The notes under the pieces were generated by a model. That model saw only the letters and a list, made by a program, of their open reading frames with translations, ran no database searches and was not told where the DNA came from. The position numbers and the translations under genes are program-made. A stretch of 64,000 nucleotides of DNA from Pelomyxa schiedti (taxonomy: Eukaryota; Evosea; Pelobiontida; Pelomyxidae), in NCBI GenBank assembly GCA_020536535.1, contig JAHLWZ010000183.1, positions 55,818 to 119,817 of the forward strand. Direction: 5' to 3'. Positions within the stretch are counted from its first letter, which is position 1. Every line of letters begins with the position of its first letter. Below are positions 27,569 through 40,400 of this stretch, piece by piece.

Positions 27569-28749
27569 ATGGGGGATGACCGGAGCCTGTCACTTTCGCA
27601 GTCACTGAGTAAATGGTCGACGGCTGTGTCAAACCTGACAAATAACTTCCACACTTCCACGCCAACGCCTCCGACCAGTCTTGTTGTCGGAGATCACAGA
27701 TTCGAAGAGGAGAGTTTTACTACTCTCACTGCTTGCAGAGTGTGCAAGTGGGCCCGTAACTCTTTTTTTTTTTTTTTTTTGTTTCGGTGGAGTTGCGTGC
27801 ATTGCCCAAAAACCAAACAAAATTTTGCAGGAAAATGCTGTGGGGACTCGTGAACCAGGGGGTCAAATGCACAGGTTCAATGCACCACACCACAAGGAGG
27901 AGTTTTAGCTTACATTATTGATTACAGTGTGCGAATATATTGCTCATCGGGACTGTGCGCCTAAATGTACAGTAGCTTGTCTCAAAAGTTAACCACTCAA
28001 GAATCAATGCCTGTTGATAATTATATTAACAAACTACAAGTAACATAACTTATTCACTGGTAATTTTAGAGTCAATTGCCGTTTCCACTGTTGCCCCCAA
28101 ACACAAATTTGCACTGACTACTTTCACGAAACCCACATTTTGTGATTATTGCTCGTACTTTTCCCATACCCTTAAAACCTCGTCTCACCATCTCTAGAGA
28201 AATGATTTGGGGACTTATTAATCAAGGATTCCAATGTGTTGGTATGTTTCTGTACTTAATGCGAGTTATTAACCAAAAACAAAGAGTGCTCCTACGCAAC
28301 ACATGAACGGTGTAAAGCGGAGTCACTCAAAGTACCATGTAAAAACGATTGTTGCCCTACCGAATGTACCCCTTCTGCTTGTACGTCTTCTGCCTGTACC
28401 ACTTCTGCCTCTACCACTTCTGCGTGTACCACTTCTGTCTGTACCACACCTACACCTGCTTCCAATGCCACGGCACCACCAACAGAAACTCATGCAACAC
28501 CACCAACCCCACCTTCCCAGCAGCATAACTACTGTTTAGTGTGCTTCGAAAGAGACGTGAGCTTCCCTCCCCCTTATAATCCTCCTGCACTAACAGCACC
28601 ACTTACAGGTTAACACTGTACTTATACCCTGTGGCCACGAAGGACTATGTGAAGACTGCGCCAGCCTTGTAACAAGCCAAAATCCTGAATGTCCCGTATG
28701 CCGGAGCCCAGTAGAAAAATGGGTCAGGACATTCCACTGTGGTTGTTGA
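27569..28749 (+). CDS. C1-C1-RING protein, probable E3 ubiquitin ligase
   Basis: About six exons from the ATG at 27569. Two phorbol-ester-type C1 zinc fingers are assembled across introns. The first has HRFEEESFTTLTACRVC, WGLVNQGVKCTVC and YIAHRDCAPKC. The second has HKFALTTFTKPTFCDYC, IWGLINQGFQCVEC and YATHERC. A Cys/Thr tract follows, with repeats of about five residues (CTTSA type, about 28360-28450), then a Thr/Pro linker. The C-terminus is a C3HC4 RING: YCLVCFERD, VLIPCGHEGLCEDCA and CPVCRSPV. RING domains recruit E2 enzymes; C1 domains bind diacylglycerol or act as protein-binding zinc fingers. The combination suggests membrane-targeted ubiquitination. The partner is unknown. Confidence 0.85.
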
Positions 28750-29014
28750 GAATGGTAGTAGGTTGAACTACCTCTATGTTTGTATAATCATGAAAGAAAC
28801 CCACACTGCTCCTCACATCTTTATTTAATTTAACAAAAACGCAACCATTGGCTCCCTTTCATAAATTTCTTTTGTTCGTCTGACCCTAGTTCCCTGCCCT
28901 TCAAAACGAATTCTGAGATCAAAATTACTCTCATTAATAAAATCATCAAAAATTTAATAGAAAGAAGGAGTTGGGTGCTGGTGCGAGAGACATCGGCGTG
29001 GAATTATTTGCGTG

Positions 29015-29879
29015 ATGAGCAATAAGGAGTTGTACGTTGGCAATCTTTCAGAGACCACGCGAACGAAGGACATAGAGGATTTGTTCGGCAAGATTGGCAA
29101 GGTCACACGATGCGAATTGCGGGGTCGTGACTTTGGCTTCATTGCATTCGACGACGCGAGGGACGCCGAGGACGCAAAAAAGGAATTGAATGGAGCAGAG
29201 TTGCATGGATGCAGATTGAAGTGCGAATTCCTCTATTTTTCTGCTTTGTGCCCATAATTTAAACAAATCACTAGAGTCGACTGGGCAAGACCAAAAAGAC
29301 CTAGAACTGAATCTTCCTATTATGACTCTCATAGAAGGTTTTTAGTATGCTGATCCCCTCAAGTTGAATTAATTCTTTCCTTGGCTTTTTTTTTTTAAGA
29401 AAAAGCCTCATACAACACATTCATTACTCACAAGTACATAGATCCCCACATAGGAGCGATCATAGGCATGATCGGCATCACAGACAAAGGGAATCTCCTC
29501 CTTCAGTATGCCAATTTGCTTTTTTTTTTTCTTTTCTTTTCTTTTCCCCACTTGTTCACGCACCGATTCCCTCTAGTACCCTTCTCTCTTCTTTCCTGCC
29601 CTTATTTCAAGAGTGTAAACAGTGTGATAGTATTCACCATCTGGAGATGTAGATGATCTAGGGAGAGTACGAAGACGTAACCATTCACATTCCAGTTCAT
29701 CCTCCAATTCCCGATCACGCTCGCCATTGTCAGCGGCATCATCCAGCAGTACATCACGGTCCCGGTCTCCAGTTTCTAGTCATCCCCATCACAAACACAA
29801 CAACCACCACCATCACCACCACTCCAGTTCACATCATCATCACAGGTCACCATCAGCCAGCCCAAAGCACAAGGAATGA
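29015..29879 (+). CDS. SR-type RNA-binding protein (RRM plus RS/His-rich tail)
   Basis: About four or five exons from the ATG at 29015. One RRM carries RNP2 (ELYVGNL) and RNP1 (RDFGFIAF), then LHGCRLKVDWARPKRP across an intron, the usual end of an SRSF2/SRSF5-like RRM. The tail has RSPHRSDHRH and SRSRSPLS-type dipeptides and a last exon with long His runs. RS domains are phosphorylated and localise the protein to nuclear speckles; His tracts also favour speckle localisation. The role is a constitutive or alternative splicing factor, consistent with the intron density seen here. Exon joins in the tail (29340-29670) are approximate. Confidence 0.85.
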
Positions 29880-29999
29880 TTCCAGTCCTTGTGGGTAATG
29901 GCACAAAAAAAGTTCTGGTAAATATTGTTGGAAAAAATATGATGGTTTCTGTGTGCTACACTAGCCAAAATTTTTACATTAAAACAAGAAAGACGAGAC

Positions 30000-32900
30000 T
30001 CAGACTTCTTCCTCTGGAGCCATGACTTTTTGAAACGCTCTGAGCCATTCGACAGCTATCACTTCCGAGCCTGCCTTCAAGGTGAGAGTATTGGGTGACT
30101 TGGTTTTCCCATCTGTTATTTGGGTAAGAAATTGCTTGAATAAGGAAGGCTGGAGGGAAAAATACAGAAAATGCGCAGATTAACAGCTTCCAGGTGCTCA
30201 ACATTGGTAATTTCACTCACAGGTATCCGGATGTTCTAGAAGAAATAAGGAAACCTGGTAATGAATGGGAGAATTCCCGATGGGAAAGGAAGAAACCTTG
30301 GAGTCACATGTGAAGTGAGCCCTTGTTAAAGAGAAAAGATGTGATCTCCCAGCAACAACTTTGTGAATTATCATGAGGTGCCCTGCTGGTGTTTAGCTCA
30401 CTAAACAGGAAAGAAGGTGTTTCTACCTGATTTTACAACTTCCACTTGCCGCGCAATTGCACCTCCAACAAGTAGTGTGGGTGTTGTTTCAGAGGCATAT
30501 TCCAGAACCGAATCAGAGTGTGTTGTAGTTGTGGCCTGATTCTCCGGTGTAACAATGAAACAGCAAACGACTTTTGGCCCACTGCTTGTAATACACCATA
30601 GAATGCCTTTTTTGTTGCTTTGTGCTGATGCTGTTGTACTTGCAATGATATCACTATCCAAGAATTGTATTTCTCCAACTAGTGGTATGTCACTGGACTT
30701 TCCTAAAAGATTTCCAGAGCTTGTGCCAGGTAAGGGCAAAAAAACAAAAGCCACCTCTACTGGCATGGATGAAACTTGTAAAAGAGGCAGAACGCCTTCT
30801 CTTTTACTGCTTTGTGAGAGTTTCAGGGACCCTGAACTCGGTGATGCAAGAATTCTTTCAGGTTGTCCCAGATCAAAAATCGCTTCCTCTTTAATTTCCG
30901 GTTTTGGTGCTTCAACCAACAAAGCCGAAGTTTCGGCTAGAACTTGTGTAAAATCCCATCCAGTAACATGTCCGTTATTATCTCCAATCCACACCTTTCC
31001 CATCCCAGTGCATATAGAGGTGGCATCAAAGTCCACGTGCCCGCTAAGGCTTGGATTTTCTAAGTCAATACGAACCAGGAGTGTGTGTGTCAGTGGTTGC
31101 CAAATTTGCACTGACTTTGATCGAAGCAGGAGTGCAAAAATAAAACTCTCCACTTTTGTCATCCGTGATACTCTCCCATCAGTTTTTATGACAGAAAATG
31201 TATTAGTGGCCAGTTCAATTATCTGAATAGTGGGACCTATTCCTATCCATATTGCCGAGCCGAACTGGATCATACACAATGGAGCAGCCTTTCCGTGAAG
31301 GGGAATTTCTCCTTGCACTCTCTTTTCTTCAACATTTATCCTCATAATAACAGGGGGCCCGTCACAGGCGCACCACAATTCTGACTTCCCCTCATTTACA
31401 ACATGGCACATGGATACAACCATGTGGCCTAGCTCTATATGTGGAGATTCATCCAGCGTAGTGATCTGCGCAGAAAATATTTTTGTGGGCATCCCAAGTG
31501 AGGGTAGGAGATAAAGAAGGTGTGAAATAGGGGCTGTTGCTTGTCCTCTAGGTCTTCTCCCTTGATAAATGCATAATACTTCAGAGACCACAACAATGCA
31601 GCTCTGTCTCACTTCAATACTACTTTCACTAGCATCAGTGCCGTGAAGAGTGCGGCTGTTGGCAGCAACAAGAGCTACTTCCCGTTCCGTGGACGAAGTG
31701 AATTCAGTGAATGCTGGGGCATAAAATACAGAGCCATTCTCAAACACAGAAACAGCTAAGTTATTCTGTGGGACGAGACATAAGGATTTGGCCTTTGACA
31801 GTGGGCTATATCTTGAAAGCAGTTTCACTTCATGCTTTTCAATGGTCCCGGCAGTGCTGCAGGTTTCGGCCATATCCACTAAATAGAATTAGATAGGACT
31901 TTGTACTCTTCCATACTTGTGGCAGTAAGAAGCTGAACTAGAAGCCGGGCGGTAGGTCTCTCACAAGGATCGTGGGCCCAGCAATATCGAATCAAATTTT
32001 GGAACGCCTGTGGACAAGTGTCGGGAATAGTTGGTCGAGCACCCTTCTGAATGGCAGTTTTGGCCTTGTTCTCAAGGAGTACACATTGAGTTTGCCTAAC
32101 TTCCACTGCAGTTGAGTACTCCTGAATTGTCTTAGCTGCGCGTTGGAGAAGCATTTCTATCCAAGTTTGAGACCACTTGATCAGCACCATCTTCTCTTCC
32201 AAGGCTTTGACATCAAGCAATAAATCCTGGTTTGGAGGTTGTGAAGCAAACTTGGAGAGCTGCGAAGAAATCTGGGCCAATTGGTTGTCGACTACTTGAA
32301 GGTCTTGTGTGTACTTGGGAACTTCCAATTGGCACCGTTTAAACTCAGCTTCGTCATATGTTTTGGGTCCAGCTTTCCTGACAGTTGTTTCTGTCTCCTT
32401 AGAAAACTGTGGATCCATATCAAATGGGGAGAGCGGCCTCTTCACTAGCTCCAGCATAACCATGCCAAAGCTGTAAATATCTATGTGTGTAAGTGAGGAT
32501 TTCCAAGTCTGTTTGCTGACCTGACTCCGTGCCATAACTTTGCTGGATATCTAAAACTTCAGGTGCAAGCCATTCCCAGGTACTTAAACCAGATCCCCCC
32601 TGTGATGGTCTTATTCTGGTGGCCAATCCGTAATCCCCTATCTTGGCTATTGTGATAAAGCAAAAATGAGAAATTATGTTGGCCAACCTTGGCTCTAAGA
32701 CGATCTTTGTGTGATACAAGAAACACATTTGGTGAGCGTAGATCTCTTATTAAGTTAGAGGGTATTGAAAAGTAATCAAACAACCTATGAATATAGGGAG
32801 TTGGAATGTTTGAATGGAGTGCATGCAATCCCTTAGCTATGTCTCGAGCAATGTGGTACATTAAGGGAAGGCTTATTTGCGCAGACGAATCGTTTAGCAA

Positions 32901-35900
32901 TGTCCGTAAGTCTCCATGTTGAGCAAATTCCATTACCCTATTGAAGAATTGAGCTTAAGATATCTTGGCAAAAATACATCATTAGTGGTGTGTAGCAAAC
33001 GCCGAACAGTGAAATGAGGTGCTTCTTTGGCGGCAGTTCAGCCATAACCTGGGAAAAGGGTAATATGAAGAATTTGAAGAAAACAGAACCCACCTCGACT
33101 TCCTTTCTAAATTCCGCGAAGGAGGCCTCTGCAGTAGTTGAAGATTTGTCCTTCATATTGTCGGTATTATTTCCTGATTTATCTATTAACATCTTTACAG
33201 CCACTTCTTTTTCAGTGTGCATTTGCCTAGCCTGGTCCCACTGTTTCCACTTTCCTTTAAACACAATTCCAAAGCCACCTCTTCCTAGTATCTTCAAGAT
33301 TTCTATTTCTGGGCACGTGATTTGAACCTTTTGTGTAATCCCACTGCACAGTTCCGGGGCCATCTCACATGGGCTGAAGCTTTGATTGCACTTAGGGCAC
33401 GCCAACATCTTCCTTTCCCTAAAGGTAGTGGCAACCTGAGTACTGGAAAATGAGCCACAAGCTGGATAAGTAATTCCTTTTTTAATACAAGCATTGCAGA
33501 GTACAAGTTCATCAAACTTCGAGGAGGAAGATTGCAAAGAAATTGTGTCATTGAGTGCTGCCATAGCTCGATCTAGTAGAATAGGTCTTCCATTGATTGG
33601 TTCCCAGACGCGAACCTCTACTGAATACCCAGTGCCAACTTTTGTTCCACATATCCCAACTACCTCAACTTGTTGCCCATTTCGTCGCACGCACACAGCA
33701 CCACTGCGCCAGAGATGCTCATGCGTTATATCTGCACCTTGCAGTATTGCAGCTTCCACTTGAGGCAAGAAATCAGGTGAACTATTTGGAAATTTAACAA
33801 GTCGCATAAACAAGCTGTGTTGGTCTGAGGTCAGACGTGCCGCACATTGTTCGATAGGTTCTTGCTGACCTTCTTCCAGCTGGCTCGGGATAAGATACCC
33901 CAAGCCAGTTTGAACTGCACTTGAAATCGTGATAGGAAGAATCATGCTTTTGGACTTGAGGAGGGATATAATTTGCTGATGCGAAAGTTTTGGCAAATCT
34001 GGAGCATAGCGCCATAGTTCACGTTCTAAAAGGTCTGGGCCGATGCAAGCTTGTCCTGGTGTAAGGTTGACTGGATTGACACAGGAAAATAAGACTCTTC
34101 CGAGAAAAGTTGGGTTCATGAAGACACAGTTCCAATCTTTCACTTCGTGAAAAAACATGAGAACACCTACGTCGTGCATAAAGGTAACTGCATCAAAGAA
34201 ATCCTTTGGCTCCACCAAGTACTCAGAGGCTAGGTGCTTGAAGTCGCGTAAAAGTAAAACTTGATTGCTGTTGGAATACTGCTGGTGAATGGTGTTTGCT
34301 AAAACAGCCCAAGATCCTGGATGTGGTTTTTGAAGCAGCATTGCACTAGAAACTAATTCGTTTAGGACATTCCTTGCCACATTTTCAGGGTTCACTACTG
34401 GAACAAAAGTATGATTTCCACTGCATGACACGTTTTTGGCAATTTCTATTACGGCTTGATCATATTGAGGTGCGTTGAAACCAACAAAAACGATGCGTTC
34501 ATTGCTCTTGTAAGAAGCAGTTGAGACAGCCACAAGTTGCTTTAGTGACTGTATTTGCGAAGAGGAGTAGTTGCAGCAGTCAAACGCAATAACAAACAGC
34601 GATTGACAAGTCATAAGGGCTTGATGTATCCCACTTTTAATTGCTATCTCTGTGGGTAAAAACAAAGAAACCTACAATGTTTACCTTTTGGTGAAAAACA
34701 TAATATCTGGAAGTGAAACTGCTCAAAGTCAATGGACTGAGCACACAGTTCAGCTGTGCGTCAGTTAGTGCAAAGGAGAAAGAAGGGAAAGCACACAAGT
34801 CGGTGCCACAACTGCAGGGTTTAAATGGTGCCATAAAATTGGAGCTGCCTTCATATGTGTTTGTGTTTAGTACACGGAGAAACAGAAGACCACACTCACA
34901 TCACCAAGTATAATTACACGAAACCTATTCCATAAATGAGGCTTGCGAGTAAGGGGTGTATCCTCAAGATATCGCATCAGCTGGTCTGGATTTATGAGTT
35001 TTCCTTTGGGAATGGAACCCAGTGGATTATTGGCAATGAGGACATCCTTCTGCTTTCTCAGCAGTAGAGATATAGAGCAGGGCAAGTCCTCAAGCTTTAA
35101 AAAATTAAAAAAATTCTTAGAATTATGTGGAACTACATTGTTGTGGGATATATTTAGATATTCGAGTTTTTCCATATTACCAATATCATCACATATGGAA
35201 GAAATTAGGTTATTGGATACCTAGTTATAAAGTTAAAACAGTAGCTGAAGGCGGGTTTACATCAAGTGAAGACAGGGCCGAGAATTTCAGAATTTGCCTC
35301 GTGATTGTATCAATTCTATTTTCTGTTTTTTTTTTTAAGGGAAAAAGAGATTTATAACTCACCTTTTAGAATAAGTTGCTTCAAATTGTGTAATACTGAC
35401 AAGCAATACGGGACTTCTTTCAAGCAGTTCGCAGTCAAGTCAATTAAACACAGTGTCCCGAATGTTTTGGGGTCTAACAAAGGGACTACGTGCAGTTTCA
35501 TCTGTGTAAGTACTAACTTTCCTTGTGGAGGAACCTGGAGTCTTTTTTTTAGGTCTGAGAGGGTGAGACAAATTCGGAAGGGAATACTTTACCCTCGTTT
35601 TTATGTAGCAGCGACATGATGGTCTTCTCCTTTCCAGGGGACACTTTGTTGCCACATATACTGGCTAAGGTCAAAGAAGTATTAATGTGAAGAGATGCTG
35701 CTAGTTCGTCTGCCCCACTGTCTTCAATCCGTGTTCCTATCGTGCTTACTCACTTTATTTGTGGAAGAGATAATTACCTGCAAGGTGAAGGATTTCTAAA
35801 GTATTATTTATTTCTAGAGCTTTTGCGAGTTGAGTAATTCCTTCGGCGAGAGGGTTTCCTTGGTCATGTTACTAGCATGTCTTTGACTTACACACCCCCA

Positions 35901-37302
35901 CCCCAAAAAGTTAGGGAAGAGTGGTGCCTCCTAAATCAAGTTTAGTGAGTGACTTATTCTTAGTCAACATAGAACTGATGCACAAGGCACCCTGAGAGTC
36001 AAAGATATTCCCTTTTTTTGGTTAGGCATGGATAGGGCTGTGACGTGGCTATAGTACCATAGAGATGAAGAGCTTTCAGTTCAGAGCAGTTGTGTTGACA
36101 CAGCGCACATAATCCAGCATTATCAATGTTGTTCTCTTGTGGTTTTTAGGATCAAGCAACATAGGCCAGAACCAAATGTACCAGATAAATTAAGACTCTC
36201 CAGAGAAGGGATAATCAAAGACTCAATGTTGCTGCACATTTCCACAGATAACGGAATGGAGTTCCCTACAACAGTGAGCATCGAACCACAAAAAATCTAA
36301 GAAAAACCCTACCCGCAAATGAAAAGTCTTTCAACCCAATTGCCTTCATGTGTCTACCAATAGACTGAATTCCTCCAATATTGATAGAATTGTCTGCCAA
36401 GATGTTAACCCCTTGCAGATTTCCCCTACCCGCACACACAAGAGATATCAAGGAATAGTATTTTGTGGTGAGAAATTATTTCAAGAACTGAGTTCAGAGT
36501 ATCATCCCCAAGACTGCACTCTTCAAATGCAGTTAGGTAACCTTTTTTGTGGAGAGGTGAAACCAACTTGAAAGAGTCAAGCATCGAATTCCTTCTAAGG
36601 GTCCCAAACTGGGTGCCCCCAGAAAAGGGGTCCCTGAAAGAAACTGTTGGTAAGCAATAACAAGAAAAGGGGGAAAACCTGACAGTTGCAACATCTGTTC
36701 CGCGGAAAACTGAGATTGAAAAGCCAGTGGACCCACTTCCATTATCCCAGAAGAACCTGGTGATTCCGGTATAAACATTAGGTATTAGCCACAATAATAA
36801 GAGCAAGAAGATAAAAACTTACTCCTACCGACAAGCTTGGATGCTCGTAGAGTTACAGAAGACAGATGAGATTTGATGCCCCGTCGCGTTCCGCTCTTGT
36901 TCTTTTTTTTAAAGTTACCAATTTGGCACGCACAACGCAAACGCGTTTGACAACTTTGCCGGGTTCGTTGGTCTGGCAGTCCTGCGGCGTAGCTGCTTCA
37001 GCGCTTTCTTTTGCACTCTTGCTCGTAGTGGCAGGGCTGTTGCTCTCAGTGGGTTTACCCGGGGTGCTCGGCCGCGGCGGGCCTGGGCTCTGGTCCTCTC
37101 TCATTTGTTGGTTGTTTTTCAACGAAAACTCGTTTCGTCCTCTCTTCTCCCTGAGTTGGTGGTTTGGTTTGGAATAGCCTGGACTGGTGATACACCGTTC
37201 ATCGCCAGCAGAAAGCGGAATGTAGGGAGTAATGGGAGTCCTGTTGGGTTCAGAATTGTTGAACTTCGTAGGAGAAGATTGAGCTTCATCATCAAAAACC
37301 AT
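30000..37302 (-). CDS. Roco-family protein: LRR, degenerate Roc, COR, protein kinase, propeller-like region, PH-like domain
   Basis: Many exons from the ATG at 37302. A disordered N-terminus is followed by leucine-rich repeats (about 34900-36800; for example LEYLNISHNN). The Roc domain lost its GTP motifs: the P-loop position reads VIILGDAAPILW, G3 reads ILCFSPKE and G4 reads VGFNAPQYD. The COR domain (VLMFFHEVKDWNCVFMNP, LLERELWRYAPDLPKLSHQQ) and a CxxC-type zinc knuckle precede the kinase. The kinase has an LGRGGFGIVFKG glycine loop, VAVKML, HRDLRSPNVF, IGDYGLA for DFG and WLAPEVL, so it should be active. A large exon (30426-31879) resembles the propeller of LRRK proteins. The last exons form a PH-like domain (RIPVSEITNVEHL, IAVEWLRAFQKVM). 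One N-terminal intron (about 23 nt, near the poly-A run at 36912) is doubtful. Confidence 0.85.
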
Positions 37303-37463
37303 CAAACCCGTTTTTTCTGAACCCGACTCGAAGTGTGGTTCCAGCCAAACTTCGAGGTGTTTGTCAGTTTGTTCTTGTTAACCAAAAAAAAACCACCAAT
37401 TTTTGTCTTCACTTTTTGGGTTGAGGTTTGGTGTTCTATTTGCCGAGGTTCTGGTCTTACTTC
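37303..37463. promoter_or_regulatory. Divergent promoter between the Roco gene and the Rho-kinase fusion gene
   Basis: 161 bp separate the two start codons of two large signalling genes. No factor site is recognised; shared regulation is inferred from geometry only. Confidence 0.4.
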
Positions 37464-40400
37464 ATGGCTCAAGAGGCAGTCACATTTGGGATAATTGGGG
37501 ATGAGGGTGTGGGAAAGAGAACGCTTATTATCCTCTATTTCACTGGCTCTCTTCCACCGTACATCCCATCCTTCTTGGAAACACAAACCACCAACGTGAT
37601 GGTGGATCAAAGTTGGGTCCAGCTTAAATTCGCGCCTATTGACTCACCAAATGAATTTCGCCCTGAAATGGTAAAGACTCAGCTTCATGTCGATAAGTGA
37701 AAAGGGGAACTTGTTGGGGTTGGGTTCTCACTGTTTTCAACAGGTGGACATTTCTTACTACAATAGTCATGCCGACATATTCCTCATTGCCTTCTCCGTA
37801 GTCAAGCCAATCTCATTTGAGAATGTGAGTGCCAAGTGGTACCCTCAGATGAAACACTTTCTTCCCCATGCCGCATGCCTCCTGGTGGGCACTCAAACTG
37901 ACCTCAGGGACAACAGAGAGACCCGCGAAATTGCCAACATACATGCCACACCTGTCATCACATACAGTCAAGGAGTTACCAAGGCCAAGGACATTGGAGC
38001 CTTAAAGTACATGGAATGCTCCTCTGTGGATGGGTATGGATTAGATAAATTGATACCCGAGGCAATACGTGGTGTTCGCGCCCTCCGGCTCTCACTGAAA
38101 ACCAAGAAGAGTGGCCCAGCCTCTGTTCTTACCCACTGGTCATCCAAGTCAAAGTCATCCTCGTCATCCTCGTCGGGCAAGAAGGCCGCAAAGGGAGGAC
38201 TCTCGATCGGTTTGCCACACATCGGAAAGCCAAAGGTCGGAGTTGACGTCAAGGTTGATGTGCCAAAGCCAGAGGCGCCAAAAGCAAAGGTTGATGTGAA
38301 GACTCCTTCAAAAGGCAAAAAAACCAGGTCTTCTTCTTCCTCCTCCAAGAAGACACCCACTGGTAAAGGTTCGGGTCCCTCTCCCATTTCCACTTCTGGT
38401 GGTGGAGGAGGATTCTTCTCTCGTTTTGGGATGAAATCGTCTGGAAAAGTTGAAACCAAGGCTCCCTCTGGTTCTGTTAAAGGTGAACTCACCGTCAAAC
38501 CCACGAAAAAGTCTTCGAGCTCTTCTTCCAAAGAAAAAGGAAAATCTTCTGAAAGACATCATTTCCCTGGTTTAGGATTTGGCAAGACAAAATCAAAAAC
38601 CACTCTTCCAGAGCTTCCAGCAAAAGTTGATGTGAAGGTTGCTGCTTCGAAGCCTGAAGGCAAAGTAGTGGTCGAACCCAAAGCGACCGTTGAAGTTAAT
38701 GTTCCACATCGCTCCAAGAGTAAATCCAAGTCTTCTTCCTCCTCCTCCTCCTCTGGGAAGACTGGGCACAGCAAGCCGAAAATTGATGTGAATATCAAAG
38801 CCTCAGGAAGCCATACCACCGTCAGTACTAAAGTAAAAGCCGGTTCGCACTCTTCATCTTCTTCCAAAAAGAAACTTGATGTGAAGTTGGGTGCCTCTGT
38901 TCACGTGGCTGGGAAGGCTTCTTCCCCAAAGATCCACTCAGGGAAGAAATCCAAGTCGTCTTCTTCATCTAGCTCTAGTGGTAAAGCACACCACAAGGCC
39001 AAAGTCGCCCCACGATTAATCAACGGTTTCCCTGAAATTGTTGTCAGCCCTGCTTGTTCATCCGACTCTTCTGATAGCAAAAAGAGACTGGCTGCTGCCA
39101 TCAAACCCGTTGACATGACCATAGACATCAAAGCCAGACTCTCTCAGATCAACCTCGACCGTCCTGCCCTCAAATTGTCATTCAAACCTGGTGGGAAATT
39201 CCGCTCCTCCTCCAGCAGCTGGAAGAAACCTAAAGTGGTTGCCGTCGTTAAAGTAAAAGGAAAAGCTGAAGTGTCATCAGGAAAGAAGTCATCCTCTTCG
39301 TCCAGCAAAAAACACTCCAAGAGTGAAGCCAAACCAAAGAGAGCAGGATTTTTGGGATCACTGTTCCTGGGAGGAGTTGAAGCCGATGCTAAAGTCACAG
39401 CAGACACCAAGACTGATTCCAAGACCAACGTAAGTGCCAGTGCTGAAGTAGGCAGTGTGAGCCTGGGAGTTGGACTGGGAGGCTCTGCCAAGGTGGATGT
39501 AGCAGCCACTGCTGGCTCCAAGGCCGCTGCTGCCGTTTCCACAGAAACCAAACCCGCAGAATTATCCGCGAGTGTTGAAGTGTCATCCAAGGGTTCACCG
39601 CACGGCCACAATCACGAGAAGTGCCGCAAAGAACTGCAAGAAGCAAAGGAAAAGCTGAAACTGTTAGAAGACAGAAACTCTGCTCTCGAGATCGAGATGC
39701 ATGCGAAAGATGCTGAAATTGAAAGGATCTTGGGAGTGAACAAGCACCTCAGTGAGTGTTTGAGAGAAGTCAATGAGCAAGTCTTGGCACGCAACGTACA
39801 ACTGGAAGAGAAACAAAAAGAAATAAAAAAACTCATAGTGGTACAGACGGAACTCACTGCATCCAAGGTTTGTTGAGCAGAAATATTTATGAAAAAAAAA
39901 CCAAACTAGGAAATTGCAGAGACCATGACATCGTTGGTTGGAGCAGGCATTGAGTCATTTGGATTGGAGAAATTCCTGGGTTCAGGTTCAAATGCAGCCA
40001 CTTTCCAAGTTCAATCTTTCCAAAGGAGAAACGTTGTACAGCCTCACCTCTCTGCAAGGATGGCAATGAAAGTATTGTTCAACTGGGAGAACACACCACA
40101 ACAAACACTTATCAAGCAGAAGTACATGAAAGAGTGCCTCATTCTTGCTTCCCTCCCTCTTCACCCTAATGTGATTCACCCTCTGGGAACTCTTGTGATC
40201 CCTAGGTAAGTGTCCAGTTTGTATTTGGAATTCTCATTGCAATTTGCAGATTCCCACAAGAGTTTATCAATGCAATTCCGTCAGATCAACCAGTTTATAA
40301 AGAGCTGGCACTGAATAAGTCACTTGCGTTTCTGTTGCCCTTCTGTGGTGTTTCTTTGGGAAATTTTTTTGCCACCCTTGAACCTGGAGGATCCACAACA

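Noticed and set aside
27756-27780. Poly-T and poly-A runs as terminators
   Set aside because: Bacterial-type termination does not apply; these runs lie mostly in introns near splice sites or in UTRs.
37968-38531. Minus-strand open frame of 187 codons opposite the linker of the Rho-kinase gene
   Set aside because: It is an antisense shadow of serine-rich repeats (Glu/Asp runs mirror Ser codons). The sense strand has the conserved domains.
39144-39611. Minus-strand open frame of 155 codons opposite the same linker
   Set aside because: Same cause: repetitive sense sequence leaves the antisense frame open; no recognisable protein.
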